From positions 1 to 6,425 of the forward strand of contig SFFS01000144.1 of the NCBI GenBank assembly GCA_004557805.1: DNA of 6,425 nucleotides. The letters run 5' to 3'. Both the position numbers and the translations under genes were made by a program. Under the pieces are notes generated by a model. The model was given only the letters and a program-made list of their open reading frames with translations. It was not told the DNA's origin and made no database searches. Positions 6,213 through 6,425 of this stretch are shown piece after piece. Source of the DNA: Clostridiales bacterium. GTDB taxonomy: Bacteria > Bacillota > Clostridia > Christensenellales > Aristaeellaceae. Numbering within the stretch: position 1 is the first letter of the stretch; every line of letters begins with the position of its first letter.

Positions 6213-6425
6213 AGGAGCACCTCCTCAGGCACGTCGTTCGCGCCGCGGCCAACGACCGAGGCGGCGTTATCGCCGCCAAAAACGGCCCGGGCGACGCGCA
6301 TCGTGTCTTCCATGGTAACCGCGTCGATTTTCGCCAGCACCTCGTCCTCGCTCTGGATATGCGGCAAAAGCAGCAGCCCGCGGCCGATGGCGCTCATATG
6401 GCTCGACACGCTGTCCTGTCCAAGA
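6200..6425 (-). CDS. M16 (insulinase-like) zinc peptidase, C-terminal fragment
   Basis: This is the last 74 codons of a gene running off the right edge. The segment with MSAIGRGLLLL, then SEDEVLAKIDAVTMEDTMRVA, matches the end of Bacillota M16 peptidases (the YmxG/MlpA group). In that group the pattern 'S-R-M-x-x-I/L-G-R' is followed by 'I-D-x-V-T-x-x-D-x-x-x-V-A'. The usual Arg of SRM is His here (SSHMSAIGR). The zinc-binding HxxEH motif would lie in the N-terminal half, outside the window, so activity cannot be judged. It is the upstream gene of the dUTPase unit and shares 13 bases with it; the dUTPase ribosome site lies inside its last codons. Confidence 0.8.
   Translation of the reverse strand, partial: LGQDSVSSHMSAIGRGLLLLPHIQSEDEVLAKIDAVTMEDTMRVARAVFGGDNAASVVGRGANDVPEEVLLWKK
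6219..6226 (-). promoter_or_regulatory. Ribosome binding site of the dUTPase gene
   Basis: GAGGAGGT on the minus strand, near the full anti-16S complement, lies six bases before the GTG at 6212 and within the 3' end of the peptidase coding sequence. It fixes the GTG start and the gene overlap. Confidence 0.85.

Overview
The window looks like chromosomal DNA from a moderately GC-rich member of the Clostridia (Bacillota), probably a gut or anaerobic lineage. The evidence is the clostridial style of the proteins: a lipoprotein sugar-type binding protein, a BarA-like hybrid kinase without HAMP, and an M16 peptidase followed by an all-alpha dUTPase. Shine-Dalgarno sites are strong and GTG starts are used. 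The genus cannot be fixed from sequence alone. No mobile element, CRISPR array, rRNA or tRNA was found.

Layout: (1) Bases 1-559, plus strand: the 3' end of a uracil/xanthine permease (NCS2 family), closed by a clean hairpin terminator at 566-592. (2) Bases 593-775: a short convergent intergenic region with two hairpins that probably end the minus-strand transcript. (3) Bases 776-5633, minus strand: a self-contained unit made of a strong extended -10 promoter (5606-5633), a leader of about 270 nt, a lipoprotein solute-binding protein (3546-5327) and a hybrid sensor histidine kinase (776-3412). (4) Bases 5634-5819: an AT-rich spacer holding a strong terminator (5765-5797) for the next unit. (5) Bases 5820-6425, minus strand: a GTG-started dimeric-type dUTPase whose start overlaps the end of an M16 (insulinase-like) peptidase gene that runs off the window.

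The most interesting part is the two-gene unit in the middle. The binding protein has an ordinary family-1 solute-binding region. Its last ~170 residues, however, resemble the C-terminal substrate-specificity domain of 5'-nucleotidases (UshA family), without the catalytic metallophosphoesterase domain, and carry two DxNxDG calcium-loop-like motifs. It has no permease partner in the window. Its only operon partner is the hybrid kinase, which has a double-PAS-like extracytoplasmic sensor region, a kinase core, one degenerate and one intact receiver domain, and no HPt or DNA-binding output. I infer a ligand-sensing pair in which the lipoprotein binds a ligand, possibly nucleoside- or sugar-like, and presents it to the kinase. 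The output partner must be encoded elsewhere. The long leader contains a repeated heptamer and mutually exclusive hairpins that could regulate the unit.
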